Shown here piece by piece: positions 16,016 to 26,209 of a stretch of 33,316 nucleotides of DNA. Made by a program: the position numbers and the translations under genes. Positions within the stretch are counted from its first letter, which is position 1. Each line of letters opens with the position of its first letter. Location: assembly GCA_938045295.1 (NCBI GenBank), contig CALINO010000009.1:1-33316 (forward strand), given 5' to 3'. The notes under the pieces were generated by a model. The model saw only the letters and a list, made by a program, of their open reading frames with translations. It was not told the DNA's origin and searched no databases. Source of the stretch: an uncultured Arenicella sp. (GTDB lineage: Bacteria > Pseudomonadota > Gammaproteobacteria > Arenicellales > Arenicellaceae).

Positions 16016-17122
16016 ATGAATATTAATATACAAAAAGAGACACTGGAAAAACCACTTTCGCAAGTAATCGGAGTGGTGGAGAAAAGGCAAACACTCCCCA
16101 TTCTAGGAAACGTATTTATAGAGTTAAACCAAGGAACATTAACCTTAGTCGGTTCTGATTTAGAAACAGAAATAACCACGAGAGTGCATAACGTCAGTGG
16201 GCAAGACGGTAAGACAACGGTTTCTGCTCGTAAGTTGTTTGATATATGCCGATCGCTTAAAAACGAGGCTTTGTTAACATTAACCACTGAGTCCGACAGT
16301 AAAATGGTTGTCTCAGCGGGTAAGAGCCGGTTTACATTACAAACGCTGTCGGCTGACGATTACCCTAGATTAGAAGAAACCCATTGGAAGCATGAGTTTC
16401 AAATCCAACAGAACCAGTTAAATAGTTTATTAACCAAAACGTCTTTTTCCATGGCTCAACAAGACGTTCGTTATTTTTTGAACGGTCTGTTAATTGAAAT
16501 ACATAACGACCATATTTTATCGGTAGCCACTGATGGACATCGTTTGGCTAAAACTCAAGTTCATGTAGAAAATACCGACATTGAGTTTGTACAAAGCATT
16601 GTTCCAAGAAAAGCGGTGTTGGAAATTGGTAAATTTCTTGATGCTGGTAGTGAAGAGCCCGTGGATGTAAAGCTTAATGCCAGTCATATTTCGATTAGGT
16701 CTGGCGACTTTATGTTTATATCTAAGTTGATTGACGGTCGATTTCCCGATTATGAAAAAGTAATACCGGCCAATTTAGATAAGCACATCATTATTAACAG
16801 AGAGAATTTAATTGAAATTCTTAGCCGTGCTGCGATCTTAAGTAATGAAAAGTTCCGAGGTGTGTCACTTAAAGTGGAAAATAATCTGTTACAAGTGCGT
16901 TCGCACAACCCAGATCAAGAACACGCTAAAGACGAAATGGAAGTTCAATATGACAACACCTCCATTGAGATTGGGTTCAATGTGAGTTATTTACTGGAAG
17001 CTTTAAGAGCTTGTGATTCAGAAAACATTGATTTGGGCCTACTTGATCCGAATACAAGTTGCACATTCCATGCACAAGAATCAAACGACACTTTGTATTT
17101 AATCATGCCAATGCGTCTTTAA
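16016..17122 (+). CDS. dnaN: DnaN, DNA polymerase III beta sliding clamp
   Basis: A 368-residue clamp that rings DNA and tethers polymerases; active as a dimer. The three repeated clamp folds are complete. The family features LPILGNVFIEL, LKVENNLLQVRSHNPDQEHA and the C-terminal LYLIMPMRL, which forms part of the partner-binding pocket, are all present. Length matches the E. coli protein (366). ATG 16016 follows the origin spacer without a strong Shine-Dalgarno. A terminator follows the gene within 25 bases, so it is not co-transcribed with gyrB, and no recF follows. Confidence 0.98.
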   Translation: MNINIQKETLEKPLSQVIGVVEKRQTLPILGNVFIELNQGTLTLVGSDLETEITTRVHNVSGQDGKTTVSARKLFDICRSLKNEALLTLTTESDSKMVVSAGKSRFTLQTLSADDYPRLEETHWKHEFQIQQNQLNSLLTKTSFSMAQQDVRYFLNGLLIEIHNDHILSVATDGHRLAKTQVHVENTDIEFVQSIVPRKAVLEIGKFLDAGSEEPVDVKLNASHISIRSGDFMFISKLIDGRFPDYEKVIPANLDKHIIINRENLIEILSRAAILSNEKFRGVSLKVENNLLQVRSHNPDQEHAKDEMEVQYDNTSIEIGFNVSYLLEALRACDSENIDLGLLDPNTSCTFHAQESNDTLYLIMPMRL

Positions 17123-17142
17123 AGCGGTATTTTCACTTGACC

Positions 17143-17174
17143 AAAAAAAGCCACCGAGTCGGGTGGCTTTTTTT
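17143..17174. terminator. Bidirectional-looking terminator after dnaN
   Basis: GCCACC (17150-17155) and GGTGGC (17162-17167), extended by A7 and T7 flanks, form a strong stem with a six-base loop and a T tract at 17168-17174. It separates dnaN from gyrB. Confidence 0.85.
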
Positions 17175-17175
17175 A

Positions 17176-17191
17176 TGTTCCACGTGAAACA
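17176..17191 (+). other. parS: parS site 1 (ParB centromere site)
   Basis: TGTTCCACGTGAAACA equals the classical ParB/Spo0J binding sequence, with the palindromic CACGTG core. ParB loads here and spreads, and ParA moves the origin region. The parAB genes are not in the window; in many relatives they lie just beyond mnmG and rsmG, that is just off the left edge. Confidence 0.85.
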
Positions 17192-17202
17192 TAAAATTAA
17201 AA

Positions 17203-17218
17203 CGTTTCACGTGGAACA
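17203..17218 (-). other. parS: parS site 2, inverted relative to site 1
   Basis: Read on the minus strand it is TGTTCCACGTGAAACG, one terminal base different from site 1. Together the two sites sit in 19-bp perfect inverted arms (17172-17190 and 17204-17222) with a 13-base AT-rich spacer. Centre-to-centre spacing is 27 bases. Confidence 0.82.
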
Positions 17219-17257
17219 TAAATGAATCGAATAGTTTAATGTGCAGTAGTTAGGTGA

Positions 17258-19696
<2,439 letters not shown>

Positions 19697-19743
19697 AAAA
19701 TAATTTAAAAACAATAACTTATATTGATTTTAATGGGTTTTTT

Positions 19744-19809
19744 ATGAAAAAGGTAAGCGCTCTCGCGAATAGTTTTTTATTAGGAGCCCTAATGATCAGC
19801 GTAAAGTAA
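19744..19809 (+). CDS. Doubtful 21-residue peptide after gyrB
   Basis: ATG 19744 opens MKKVSALANSFLLGALMISV followed by Lys and a stop that abuts the terminator. It looks like a signal sequence without a mature part, so it may be the stump of a lost exported gene. No Shine-Dalgarno is visible. Low confidence. Confidence 0.15.
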   Translation: MKKVSALANSFLLGALMISVK

Positions 19810-19849
19810 AAAAAAGGCCTATTTTGCAGCTACAAAATAGGCCTTTTTT
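19810..19849. terminator. Bidirectional terminator between gyrB and apaG
   Basis: AGGCCTATTTTG (19815-19826) and CAAAATAGGCCT (19833-19844) form a 12-bp stem, lengthened by A/T flanks, with T tracts on both strands. It lies between two convergent genes and can serve both. Confidence 0.9.
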
Positions 19850-19864
19850 CTTTATTAAGTTAAC

Positions 19865-20278
19865 TTAGTGAACCACTCTGGGCACGGTTAATAAAAACTT
19901 AGGAATCAAAACTTCGAACTCACTATTACTATCTTGCTTACTGCTTTCATTCGGTGAGGTGAAAAAATAACGCCCCTCCATGGTTCCCATGTCAGTTTCT
20001 AAAACAGCACCGCTGGTGTAAGAAAAATAGCCCCCAGGTTCAATAATCGGTGTTTCACCAACAACCCCATCACCCGCCACTTCTTCAACTTTCATGTTCG
20101 CATCTTGAATCACCCAGTGACGAGATAATAATTGATACGGCTTTTCTGATTTGTTTTCAATTTTAATGGTGTAAGCGAAAACATAACGGTTTTGTTCAAA
20201 GTCTGACTGCTGAGGAATAAACTCGCTCTCGGCATTCACAATGATATTGGGGGCTAGAGTATTGAAAGGTTCGTCCAT
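19865..20278 (-). CDS. apaG: ApaG (CorD) family protein
   Basis: A 137-residue protein with the fibronectin-III-like ApaG fold. Conserved stretches are RYVFAYTIKIEN, LLSRHWVIQDAN, GVVGETPIIEPGGYFSYTSG and the C-terminal IPKFLLTVPRVVH. Its exact role is unknown; in E. coli it is linked to cobalt/magnesium handling and sits beside apaH, as here. It lies 35 bases after apaH on the same strand, so the two are probably co-transcribed. Length is slightly longer than usual (about 125) because of a polar insert near residues 110-118. Confidence 0.93.
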   Translation of the reverse strand: MDEPFNTLAPNIIVNAESEFIPQQSDFEQNRYVFAYTIKIENKSEKPYQLLSRHWVIQDANMKVEEVAGDGVVGETPIIEPGGYFSYTSGAVLETDMGTMEGRYFFTSPNESSKQDSNSEFEVLIPKFLLTVPRVVH

Positions 20279-20313
20279 TATTATGTGTTCTAATTATAAT
20301 TTATTGTATTTTG

Positions 20314-21135
20314 TTAAGCTGGTTGAGTGTAAAGCGTAACCGGCTTATCCAATGATTTAGGTATGCGGGCCATGGTCATTTCACGGCCCCACACACAGCC
20401 TGTGTCTAAGCTTAAGAAGTTTTTGGTGTTCATCAATCCCAAAGCAGACCAGTGACCGAAAATAATGCGATGATTTTTTATAGACTGATTTTCTATATGA
20501 AACCAAGGTAGTCTATTTTTTCTGGATTTTCCACTATAACCGCTTTCCACTAAATTTAAATGACCCTTAGGGCTGCAAAATCGCATTCGGGTGAATGCAT
20601 TAATAGTGAATCTGCGTCGTTGTAGCTTTCCTAAATCATGACTCCATTTACTGGGTTTGTTGCTGTAGATTTTTTTTAATAATTTAATGCACTTGTCTTC
20701 ATTGCTGAACACATCGTGAATATCTTGAGCTTGTTCTAGGGCGTATTCTAAGGTCCACCACGGGTAAATACCCGCATGACATAGCACAAACTTGCGTTTC
20801 TCGTTAATCACCATTAACGGCTGTTGACGTAACCACAGGGCTATTTCCGTGACATCGTGAGCTTCAATAACTTTACTAACCGTGTCATTTTGGCGAGGAG
20901 TGCGAATACCATAAATCATCGACAGTAAATGAATGTCGTGGTTTCCAAGAACGGTAACACATTGATTTTTAAGTGATTTTAATAGTCTTAGTGTTTTTAA
21001 AGACTTAGGGCCTCGATTCACTAAATCGCCCACACACAATAAAGTGTCCTTATTCGTATCAAAGTTTACTTTGTCTAATAGACGAGCCAGCGGGTCGTAA
21101 CAACCTTGAATATCGCCCACGGCATAGTAAGCCAT
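20314..21135 (-). CDS. apaH: ApaH, symmetrical bis(5'-nucleosyl)-tetraphosphatase
   Basis: A 273-residue metal phosphoesterase that splits Ap4A into two ADP, and can also remove Np4 caps from RNA. The calcineurin-like metal motifs are present: GDIQG at 7-11, GDLVNRGP at 36-43, GNHD at 64-67, CHAGIYPWW and FGHWSALG. Length matches the family. It is followed closely by apaG. The family's other usual neighbour, rsmA (ksgA), is not in this window. A terminator after the upstream mlaA gene separates the two. Confidence 0.97.
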   Translation of the reverse strand: MAYYAVGDIQGCYDPLARLLDKVNFDTNKDTLLCVGDLVNRGPKSLKTLRLLKSLKNQCVTVLGNHDIHLLSMIYGIRTPRQNDTVSKVIEAHDVTEIALWLRQQPLMVINEKRKFVLCHAGIYPWWTLEYALEQAQDIHDVFSNEDKCIKLLKKIYSNKPSKWSHDLGKLQRRRFTINAFTRMRFCSPKGHLNLVESGYSGKSRKNRLPWFHIENQSIKNHRIIFGHWSALGLMNTKNFLSLDTGCVWGREMTMARIPKSLDKPVTLYTQPA

Positions 21136-21170
21136 TTTTTATTCCTATTGTTTTGGTTCAGCCTTATTAC

Positions 21171-21204
21171 AAAAAAAGCCTCACACCACAAGGTCTGAGG
21201 CTTT
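21171..21204 (-). terminator. Terminator downstream of mlaA
   Basis: AAAGCCTCA (21175-21183) and TGAGGCTTT (21196-21204) pair over nine bases. On the minus strand a run of seven T bases follows. It separates leftward mlaA from apaH. Confidence 0.8.
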
Positions 21205-21228
21205 GTGTTTTAGCAAGATTTTGATTAA

Positions 21229-21960
21229 TTAAAAATCAAAATCTTCATCACTCTCAACTGAGCGGCCATCGTTAATCGCGTTGGTTCGAGTATCATCGAT
21301 GGTCGTTTTAATAAACAAATAAGGGTCTAGCTGCTTCTCAAGCGTGGAATCAAACCCCAAAAGCCCCGCTCTGGTGTCGACCAAATCTAAAACGGTTAAC
21401 CCTAAACGGGCTGAATTAGAATCTGATAACTCATTGATTGGGTAGTAAACAGCCGACGAAACGCTTCGCCCAAGACCATCGCGCAGAGTTGTGGGCCCCA
21501 AAAAGGGAAGCATGATATAAGGGCCAGGTTTTACCCCCCATACAGCCAGGGTTTGGCCTAAATCTTCAGGGGCACGCTCTACGCCTTGTTTTTTAGCGAT
21601 ATCCATTAAGCCCAACACACCAATGGTGCTGTTTACCACAAAGCGGTAAGTACTGCCTAAAGCACGATCAACCTTACCTTGGAGTAAATTATTAACCACA
21701 CTCAAGGGCTCACCTAAATTAGAAAAGAAATTAGAAACTCCTTTCTTAGCCGGGGTTGGTAGGGCGGCGTTATAACCTCTAGCAACAGGCCGCAGTACGT
21801 ATTTGTCTGCGGTGGTGTTAAAGGCATAAACAGAACGGTTTAACCCTTCCAGCGGGTCAGAGCTGGTGTTCCATTCGGGGCTTACTGTTTTATTATGTGT
21901 ACTGCAGGCTTGAAATAAACAGCAAAAGCTCAAAAGCACTAATAATCGACCGTATTTCAT
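21229..21960 (-). CDS. mlaA: MlaA (VacJ), outer-membrane lipid asymmetry lipoprotein
   Basis: An outer-membrane lipoprotein that removes phospholipid from the outer leaflet and hands it to MlaC. I choose ATG 21958-21960, giving 243 residues: MKYGRLLVLLSFCCLFQACS is a normal lipoprotein signal with lipobox FQAC. The frame extends ten codons further to 21990 (other ATGs at 21978 and 21990), which would give an unusually long N-region. Family motifs include DPLEGLNRSVYAFN, RPVARGYNAALP, GVSNFFSNLGEPLSVVNNLLQG, STIGVLGLMDIA and GVKPGPYIMLPFLGPTTLRDG. The C-terminus is acidic (SDEDFDF). The other Mla genes are not in the window. Confidence 0.95.
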   Translation of the reverse strand: MKYGRLLVLLSFCCLFQACSTHNKTVSPEWNTSSDPLEGLNRSVYAFNTTADKYVLRPVARGYNAALPTPAKKGVSNFFSNLGEPLSVVNNLLQGKVDRALGSTYRFVVNSTIGVLGLMDIAKKQGVERAPEDLGQTLAVWGVKPGPYIMLPFLGPTTLRDGLGRSVSSAVYYPINELSDSNSARLGLTVLDLVDTRAGLLGFDSTLEKQLDPYLFIKTTIDDTRTNAINDGRSVESDEDFDF

Positions 21961-22065
21961 TAGAGTACCTATTTCCATTAATATTCCCATATAAGACCAT
22001 TATATTCCGTTAAATATCACAACGCTGTATATTTACACAGAGTTTATGCCAGGCTCTTACAAGGT

Positions 22066-22113
22066 TGGTATAAACGCAAAACCCAATCAAAGTTAATTGA
22101 TGCGTTTATACCA
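22066..22113. repeat. 13-bp perfect inverted repeat between mlaA and secB
   Basis: TGGTATAAACGCA (22066-22078) and TGCGTTTATACCA (22101-22113) are exact complements around a 22-base spacer, 21 bases beyond the secB stop. No T tract follows on either strand, so a classic terminator is unlikely. It could be a small dispersed repeat or an operator for leftward mlaA. Confidence 0.55.
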
Positions 22114-22134
22114 TTTTAGAACTGTTATTTAGAG

Positions 22135-22617
22135 CTATTGCACGGGCTCAGTTTGATCGCTAACTTTTTCAGCGGCCGCTTTCTGCATCTGTGCTTGTTT
22201 TTGCTGAAATAACGATTCGAAGTTAATGGGCGAAATCAACAATTGAGGAAACCCAGCTTTACCAACCAAATCAGAAATGGCTTCACGCGCGAATGGCAGT
22301 AATACATTCGGGCAGGCTATTTCTAAAGCCAACGGCAGGTCTTCGTTACTAAGGCCCACAATTTGGAATACACCAGCCTGCATGACCTCTACCAAAAACG
22401 CCGTTTTTTCACCGATCTTGGAGGTTACGGTCATGCCAAGAACCACTTCGTAAAAATCTTCTTGCTCTAGTTTGGCCGTTTTGATCGTTGCTTCTATCGA
22501 CACTTCAGGCTTTGATGGGTCATCAAGGAAAATGCCAGGAGCGTTAGGCGACTCTACAGATGAGTCCTTAAGGTAAATTTTGCGTATATCAAACGCATGT
22601 GCTTTTTCTTCAGCCAT
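22135..22617 (-). CDS. secB: SecB, export chaperone
   Basis: A 160-residue cytosolic tetrameric chaperone that keeps precursors unfolded and passes them to SecA. Family segments FDIRKIYLKDSSVESPNAP, FYEVVLGMTVTSK, AFLVEVMQAGVFQI, CPNVLLPFAREAISDLVGKAGFPQLLISPINFE and a Gln-rich tail (QQKQAQMQ) are all present. Length is usual. It lies 27 bases after the rhodanese gene on the same strand. In many relatives a grxC gene lies between them; here it is missing. Confidence 0.97.
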   Translation of the reverse strand: MAEEKAHAFDIRKIYLKDSSVESPNAPGIFLDDPSKPEVSIEATIKTAKLEQEDFYEVVLGMTVTSKIGEKTAFLVEVMQAGVFQIVGLSNEDLPLALEIACPNVLLPFAREAISDLVGKAGFPQLLISPINFESLFQQKQAQMQKAAAEKVSDQTEPVQ

Positions 22618-22644
22618 CTTATTTTTTAGTGTTTTAAGAGTAAA

Positions 22645-23073
22645 TTATTGAGTGTTGGCGCTGGCAACGGGCAAGTTCTCTTTAGTCCAAGCCATTAAGC
22701 CGCCGCGTAAAATATTAACGTTTTCAAAGCCCATTTCCACAAGCTTTTTGGCGGCCGTTTGACTTCGGCTACCTGATTGGCAGGTTAAAATAACAGTTTT
22801 ATCTTTATATTTTAGCAACTTAGAGTTATCTTTAGTGATATCTTCAAGTGGGATGTTGGTGGATTTAGGGATGTGTGAGACTGAAAAGTTTTCAGCCTTA
22901 TTCACATCAATAACTACCGACTTCCCGCCGCGTTGTAACGAAGGCATTTCTAATGCCGAGACTTGCGATGCACCTTTTGTGCCACCGCGTAGATAAGAAA
23001 ACACCAGCACGTTAAACAAAACAGCCCATGCAACAAACCAAAAAATATTTTGATTAATAAAATCAGCGAACAT
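22645..23073 (-). CDS. Membrane-anchored rhodanese (YibN-like)
   Basis: A 142-residue single-domain rhodanese with an N-terminal transmembrane helix (about 9-27, IFWFVAWAVLFNVLVFSYL). The sulfurtransferase loop CQSGSR carries the catalytic Cys98; DVN and GHI-like segments (VIDVNKAENFSVSHIPKSTNIPL) match the family. It would use a persulfide on that Cys, but the donor and acceptor are unknown. E. coli YibN has the same anchor, and its gene lies next to grxC-secB; the same link to secB is kept here. It is divergent from envC. Confidence 0.9.
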   Translation of the reverse strand: MFADFINQNIFWFVAWAVLFNVLVFSYLRGGTKGASQVSALEMPSLQRGGKSVVIDVNKAENFSVSHIPKSTNIPLEDITKDNSKLLKYKDKTVILTCQSGSRSQTAAKKLVEMGFENVNILRGGLMAWTKENLPVASANTQ

Positions 23074-23175
23074 AATAAGGTGTGGGAGTACTCAGCCCGA
23101 GCTATAATTGAAACCGCGAATTATACAGTAGAGACCACGGATTTGAACGGTTAAACCCAAGAAAACCAAACCTTA

Positions 23176-24492
23176 ATGCAAAGTTTAAAATCAAGGCTCA
23201 CCAGTTCAGCCAATAAACCACACTCTACCAGTACAAAACAAAACCCAGTGCGCCACAGTCATAAGCACTGGGTTGTTATTCTGTTTGCCCCTTTTTATTT
23301 GTTGCACGCTTGCGTAGCGCTGGCGCAAAGCAACAGCGAAGAACAATACAAAAAGTCGCTGAACAACATTAGCAAAGAAATAAACACTATTAGTAAGCGC
23401 CTTAATGTCAGTAAATCAAAGTTAGAAGCTGAACAAACGCAATTACTCAAAGCTGAAAAGGAGTTATATCAAATAACCCAAAAGCTCGAAGAAGCTAAAC
23501 GAGGCATACAGGCCAGCAAAAAGCTAATAGAAGAGCTGGCAATCCAACAAGAACAGTTAAAAAAAGAACAGCAAATTAGCCGAACGGCGTTGGCCGAATT
23601 GATACAGGCCAATCACAAAAACGGCCGCGTGAGTCAGTTAAAGCAAGTATTAAGCCAGGAAGACCCATACGCGGTTGGTCGTCTAAATAATTATCAAGGT
23701 TACTTTGGTGTGGCTATTGAGCAAAAATTTGCCGAACTGGAAGCTCAGGTGCAAGCGCTGGGACAGGTGCACAAGCAACAGAAGAAAAAAATCATTGAAC
23801 TGCAGGTGTTGGAGCAAGAACAAGAGTTTTTAAAACGCACTCAAGAAAACAAACGTAGTGAACGAAAACGCGCGGTAGAAAAGCTAAACGCTCAAGTGCA
23901 AGCGGGCGAAGGCAAACTAAAAAAACTAAATCAAGATCGCGCCCGCCTTAACAGTTTAATTAAAAAGCTTGAGCAACAGCGAAAAGAACTCGAGCGAATA
24001 GAGCGAGAGCGCAAAGAAGCCGAGCGATTGGCACGCGAAAAAGCCAAACAAGAAGGTAAAAAACCACCCAAGAAAGTAGTGCGAGCGCCGGTTAAAGGTG
24101 GGTTTTTAAAGCAAAAAGGCCGGTTAACATGCCCGGTGTCTGTAACGCCTAAAACCAAGTTTGGTCAACGCATTGTAAGTTCTGGTATGAAATCAGAAGG
24201 GGTGTTTTACCAAACCAAAACCACACAAGATGTGCGTTCTATTTTTCGTGGGCAAGTGCTGTTTGCTGACTTTTTAAAAGGTTTTGGCTTGTTGTTGATT
24301 GTGGATCACGGAGATGACCACATTAGTTTGTATGGCCACAATAGGGTACTCTACAAGAAAGTTGGTGATGCTGTGGCGACAAATGAAGTCATTTCACAAA
24401 CAGGCACCACGGGTGGTTTAAAATCAAATGGCTTGTATTTTGAAATAAGAAATAACACAACACCGGTCAATCCAAGTAAATGGTGCCAATAA
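23176..24492 (+). CDS. envC: EnvC-like murein hydrolase activator with LytM domain
   Basis: A 438-residue exported protein. The hydrophobic segment is about residues 33-50 after a long basic N-region. About residues 52-290 form a coiled coil rich in Lys/Glu/Gln (repeated LEQ..., RERKEAERLAREKAKQ). Residues 310-438 are an M23/LytM domain ending GTTGGLKSNGLYFEIRNNTTPVNPSKW. The zinc ligands of active M23 enzymes are not all kept (the region around GVFYQTK lacks the HxxxD, and LYFEIR replaces HxH), so it is predicted to be an inactive peptidase that activates amidases at the septum, like E. coli EnvC. The stop is one base from the next start. gpmI, the usual upstream neighbour, is missing. Confidence 0.93.
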   Translation: MQSLKSRLTSSANKPHSTSTKQNPVRHSHKHWVVILFAPFYLLHACVALAQSNSEEQYKKSLNNISKEINTISKRLNVSKSKLEAEQTQLLKAEKELYQITQKLEEAKRGIQASKKLIEELAIQQEQLKKEQQISRTALAELIQANHKNGRVSQLKQVLSQEDPYAVGRLNNYQGYFGVAIEQKFAELEAQVQALGQVHKQQKKKIIELQVLEQEQEFLKRTQENKRSERKRAVEKLNAQVQAGEGKLKKLNQDRARLNSLIKKLEQQRKELERIERERKEAERLAREKAKQEGKKPPKKVVRAPVKGGFLKQKGRLTCPVSVTPKTKFGQRIVSSGMKSEGVFYQTKTTQDVRSIFRGQVLFADFLKGFGLLLIVDHGDDHISLYGHNRVLYKKVGDAVATNEVISQTGTTGGLKSNGLYFEIRNNTTPVNPSKWCQ

Positions 24493-24493
24493 G

Positions 24494-25840
24494 ATGTCAG
24501 ATATGATGAAGAAACGATGCAGTTTTTTGAGTGTTACCTTTTTATTGATGCTACCGATTGGTTTGGTGGCGCAAGAGGCTGAAGAAGTGAAACCAGTGCT
24601 TGAAACCGAGCCGGTGCTAGAACAAGTACAAGAAGAAGCACAAACGCCACTGCCTCTGGATCAGGTAAAAACTTTTGCCGACATCTTCACCAGAATTAAA
24701 CAGAGTTATGTGGAGCCGGTGAGTGATGAACAGCTTCTTGAATATGCCGTTGAAGGCATGTTGTCAGGGCTTGATCCTCATTCAGCGTATTTAAAGGGTG
24801 AGCGTTATGAAGAACTGGATAAAGACACCCGGGGTCAGTTTACCGGCTTAGGGTTGGAAGTGGTGATGGATGGGGGCTTTATTAAAGTGGTGGCGCCAAT
24901 TGACGACACCCCAGCTGATAAGGCAGGGATACAAGCCGGTGACCTAATCATTCGCATTGACGGTGAGATTATTTCAGGTTTAACGCTTAATGAAGCCACG
25001 GAAAAAATGCGCGGAGAGCCGGGCACAGACATTGTCTTAACCATTTTAAGAGAAACAGAGCCAGACCCGTTTGATGTTTCAATCACACGAGCGGTGGTTA
25101 AGCTTAGCTCAGTAAAACGCAAGCAGCTTAGTAATGAAATTGGTTACTTAAGAGTCACTCAATTTCAGCAAAACACCGGCGAAAATTTTCGTAAGCAATT
25201 AAGCAAATTAAGAGACCAACCGGATTTTTCTGGGCTGATTCTTGATTTACGAAATAATCCTGGTGGCTTACTCACCAGTGCGATCTCGATTAGCGACACT
25301 TTTGTTACTAAAGGCAGCATTGTCAGCACCCAAGGCCGGTTGCAAAAAAGCCGTCAAGAGTACCAAGCCACCGCATTAGACTTAATTGACGGAAAGCCGA
25401 TTGTGGTGTTGGTGAACGGTGGTTCTGCCAGCGCGTCTGAAATTGTTGCTGGCGCCTTACAAGATCATAAACGCGCAATCATTATGGGCACAGAGACCTT
25501 TGGCAAAGGTTCGGTTCAAACGGTGATCACTATTAATGATAGCGATGCGATCAAGCTAACCACAGCGCGCTACTTCACACCCAGCGGCCGCTCAATTCAA
25601 GCCGCAGGTATTGTGCCTGATGTGTTGGTGGAGCAGCGCAGTTTTAAAGATAAAAAAACGAGCTTTAAGCGCATTAAAGAAAACGACTTGCCCGGTCATT
25701 TAGACAATAAAAATAACGCTAAAACCGCCAAGGCCGCCAAAGATGTTGATGAATTACTGGCCGCTGACTACCAGTTAAACGAAGCGTTTAACTTAATGAA
25801 AGGCATGGTGTTGTATGCCAAAACAGGGGTTGTTAATTAA
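24494..25840 (+). CDS. ctpA: S41 C-terminal processing peptidase (CtpA)
   Basis: A 448-residue exported serine protease with a signal peptide near residues 6-26. A PDZ domain follows at about 110-195 (GLGLEVVMDGGFIKVV, AGIQAGDLIIRIDG). The S41 catalytic domain has NGGSASASEI at 308-317 (the Ser nucleophile lies in this motif) and FGKGSVQ with the general-base Lys338. CtpA-type enzymes trim or degrade periplasmic proteins, including cell-wall hydrolases, which fits its coupling to envC. The start follows the envC stop by one base. M4 and M5 are alternative starts. The C-terminus has a Lys/Ala-rich region. Confidence 0.95.
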   Translation: MSDMMKKRCSFLSVTFLLMLPIGLVAQEAEEVKPVLETEPVLEQVQEEAQTPLPLDQVKTFADIFTRIKQSYVEPVSDEQLLEYAVEGMLSGLDPHSAYLKGERYEELDKDTRGQFTGLGLEVVMDGGFIKVVAPIDDTPADKAGIQAGDLIIRIDGEIISGLTLNEATEKMRGEPGTDIVLTILRETEPDPFDVSITRAVVKLSSVKRKQLSNEIGYLRVTQFQQNTGENFRKQLSKLRDQPDFSGLILDLRNNPGGLLTSAISISDTFVTKGSIVSTQGRLQKSRQEYQATALDLIDGKPIVVLVNGGSASASEIVAGALQDHKRAIIMGTETFGKGSVQTVITINDSDAIKLTTARYFTPSGRSIQAAGIVPDVLVEQRSFKDKKTSFKRIKENDLPGHLDNKNNAKTAKAAKDVDELLAADYQLNEAFNLMKGMVLYAKTGVVN

Positions 25841-25902
25841 AGCGGGGGCTGAGCAATTAAAGGGGCTGGCCAAGCTAGTAGAAGCAAAAAAATGGGGTAA
25901 GC

Positions 25903-26115
25903 CTAGGCGTGTAAATCTGGAATCAGCTTGCTTTCTAAGCGGGCGATGGCGTCTTTGAGTTTAAGTTTTTGACGCTTTAGGCGGGTGACATCGAGCTGGT
26001 TGCTTTTCAACATAAGCGCCATTTCAGCGATTTTTATGTCAAGTTCGCGATGATCTTGTTTTAGCTGAGCCAACTCCTGTAAAAGAGTGTGTTTTTCGTC
26101 ACTACTGAAGGTCAT
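25903..26115 (-). CDS. DUF465 (YdcH-type) small coiled-coil protein
   Basis: A 70-residue helical protein whose pattern LKQDHRELDIKIAEM, DVTRLKRQKLKLKDAIARLE and final IPDLHA is the DUF465/YdcH family signature. Function is unknown. It is leftward between the convergent ctpA and the divergent RNA-ligase gene, so it has its own promoter in 26116-26209. Confidence 0.9.
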   Translation of the reverse strand: MTFSSDEKHTLLQELAQLKQDHRELDIKIAEMALMLKSNQLDVTRLKRQKLKLKDAIARLESKLIPDLHA

Positions 26116-26209
26116 GATGTCTTTAATATACCACTCAATGAAATAAAAAACGATTTGCCTTAACAGGGCAGTGTTATCCTAACAGTCTGGAATGTAATAC
26201 CAATAAACT

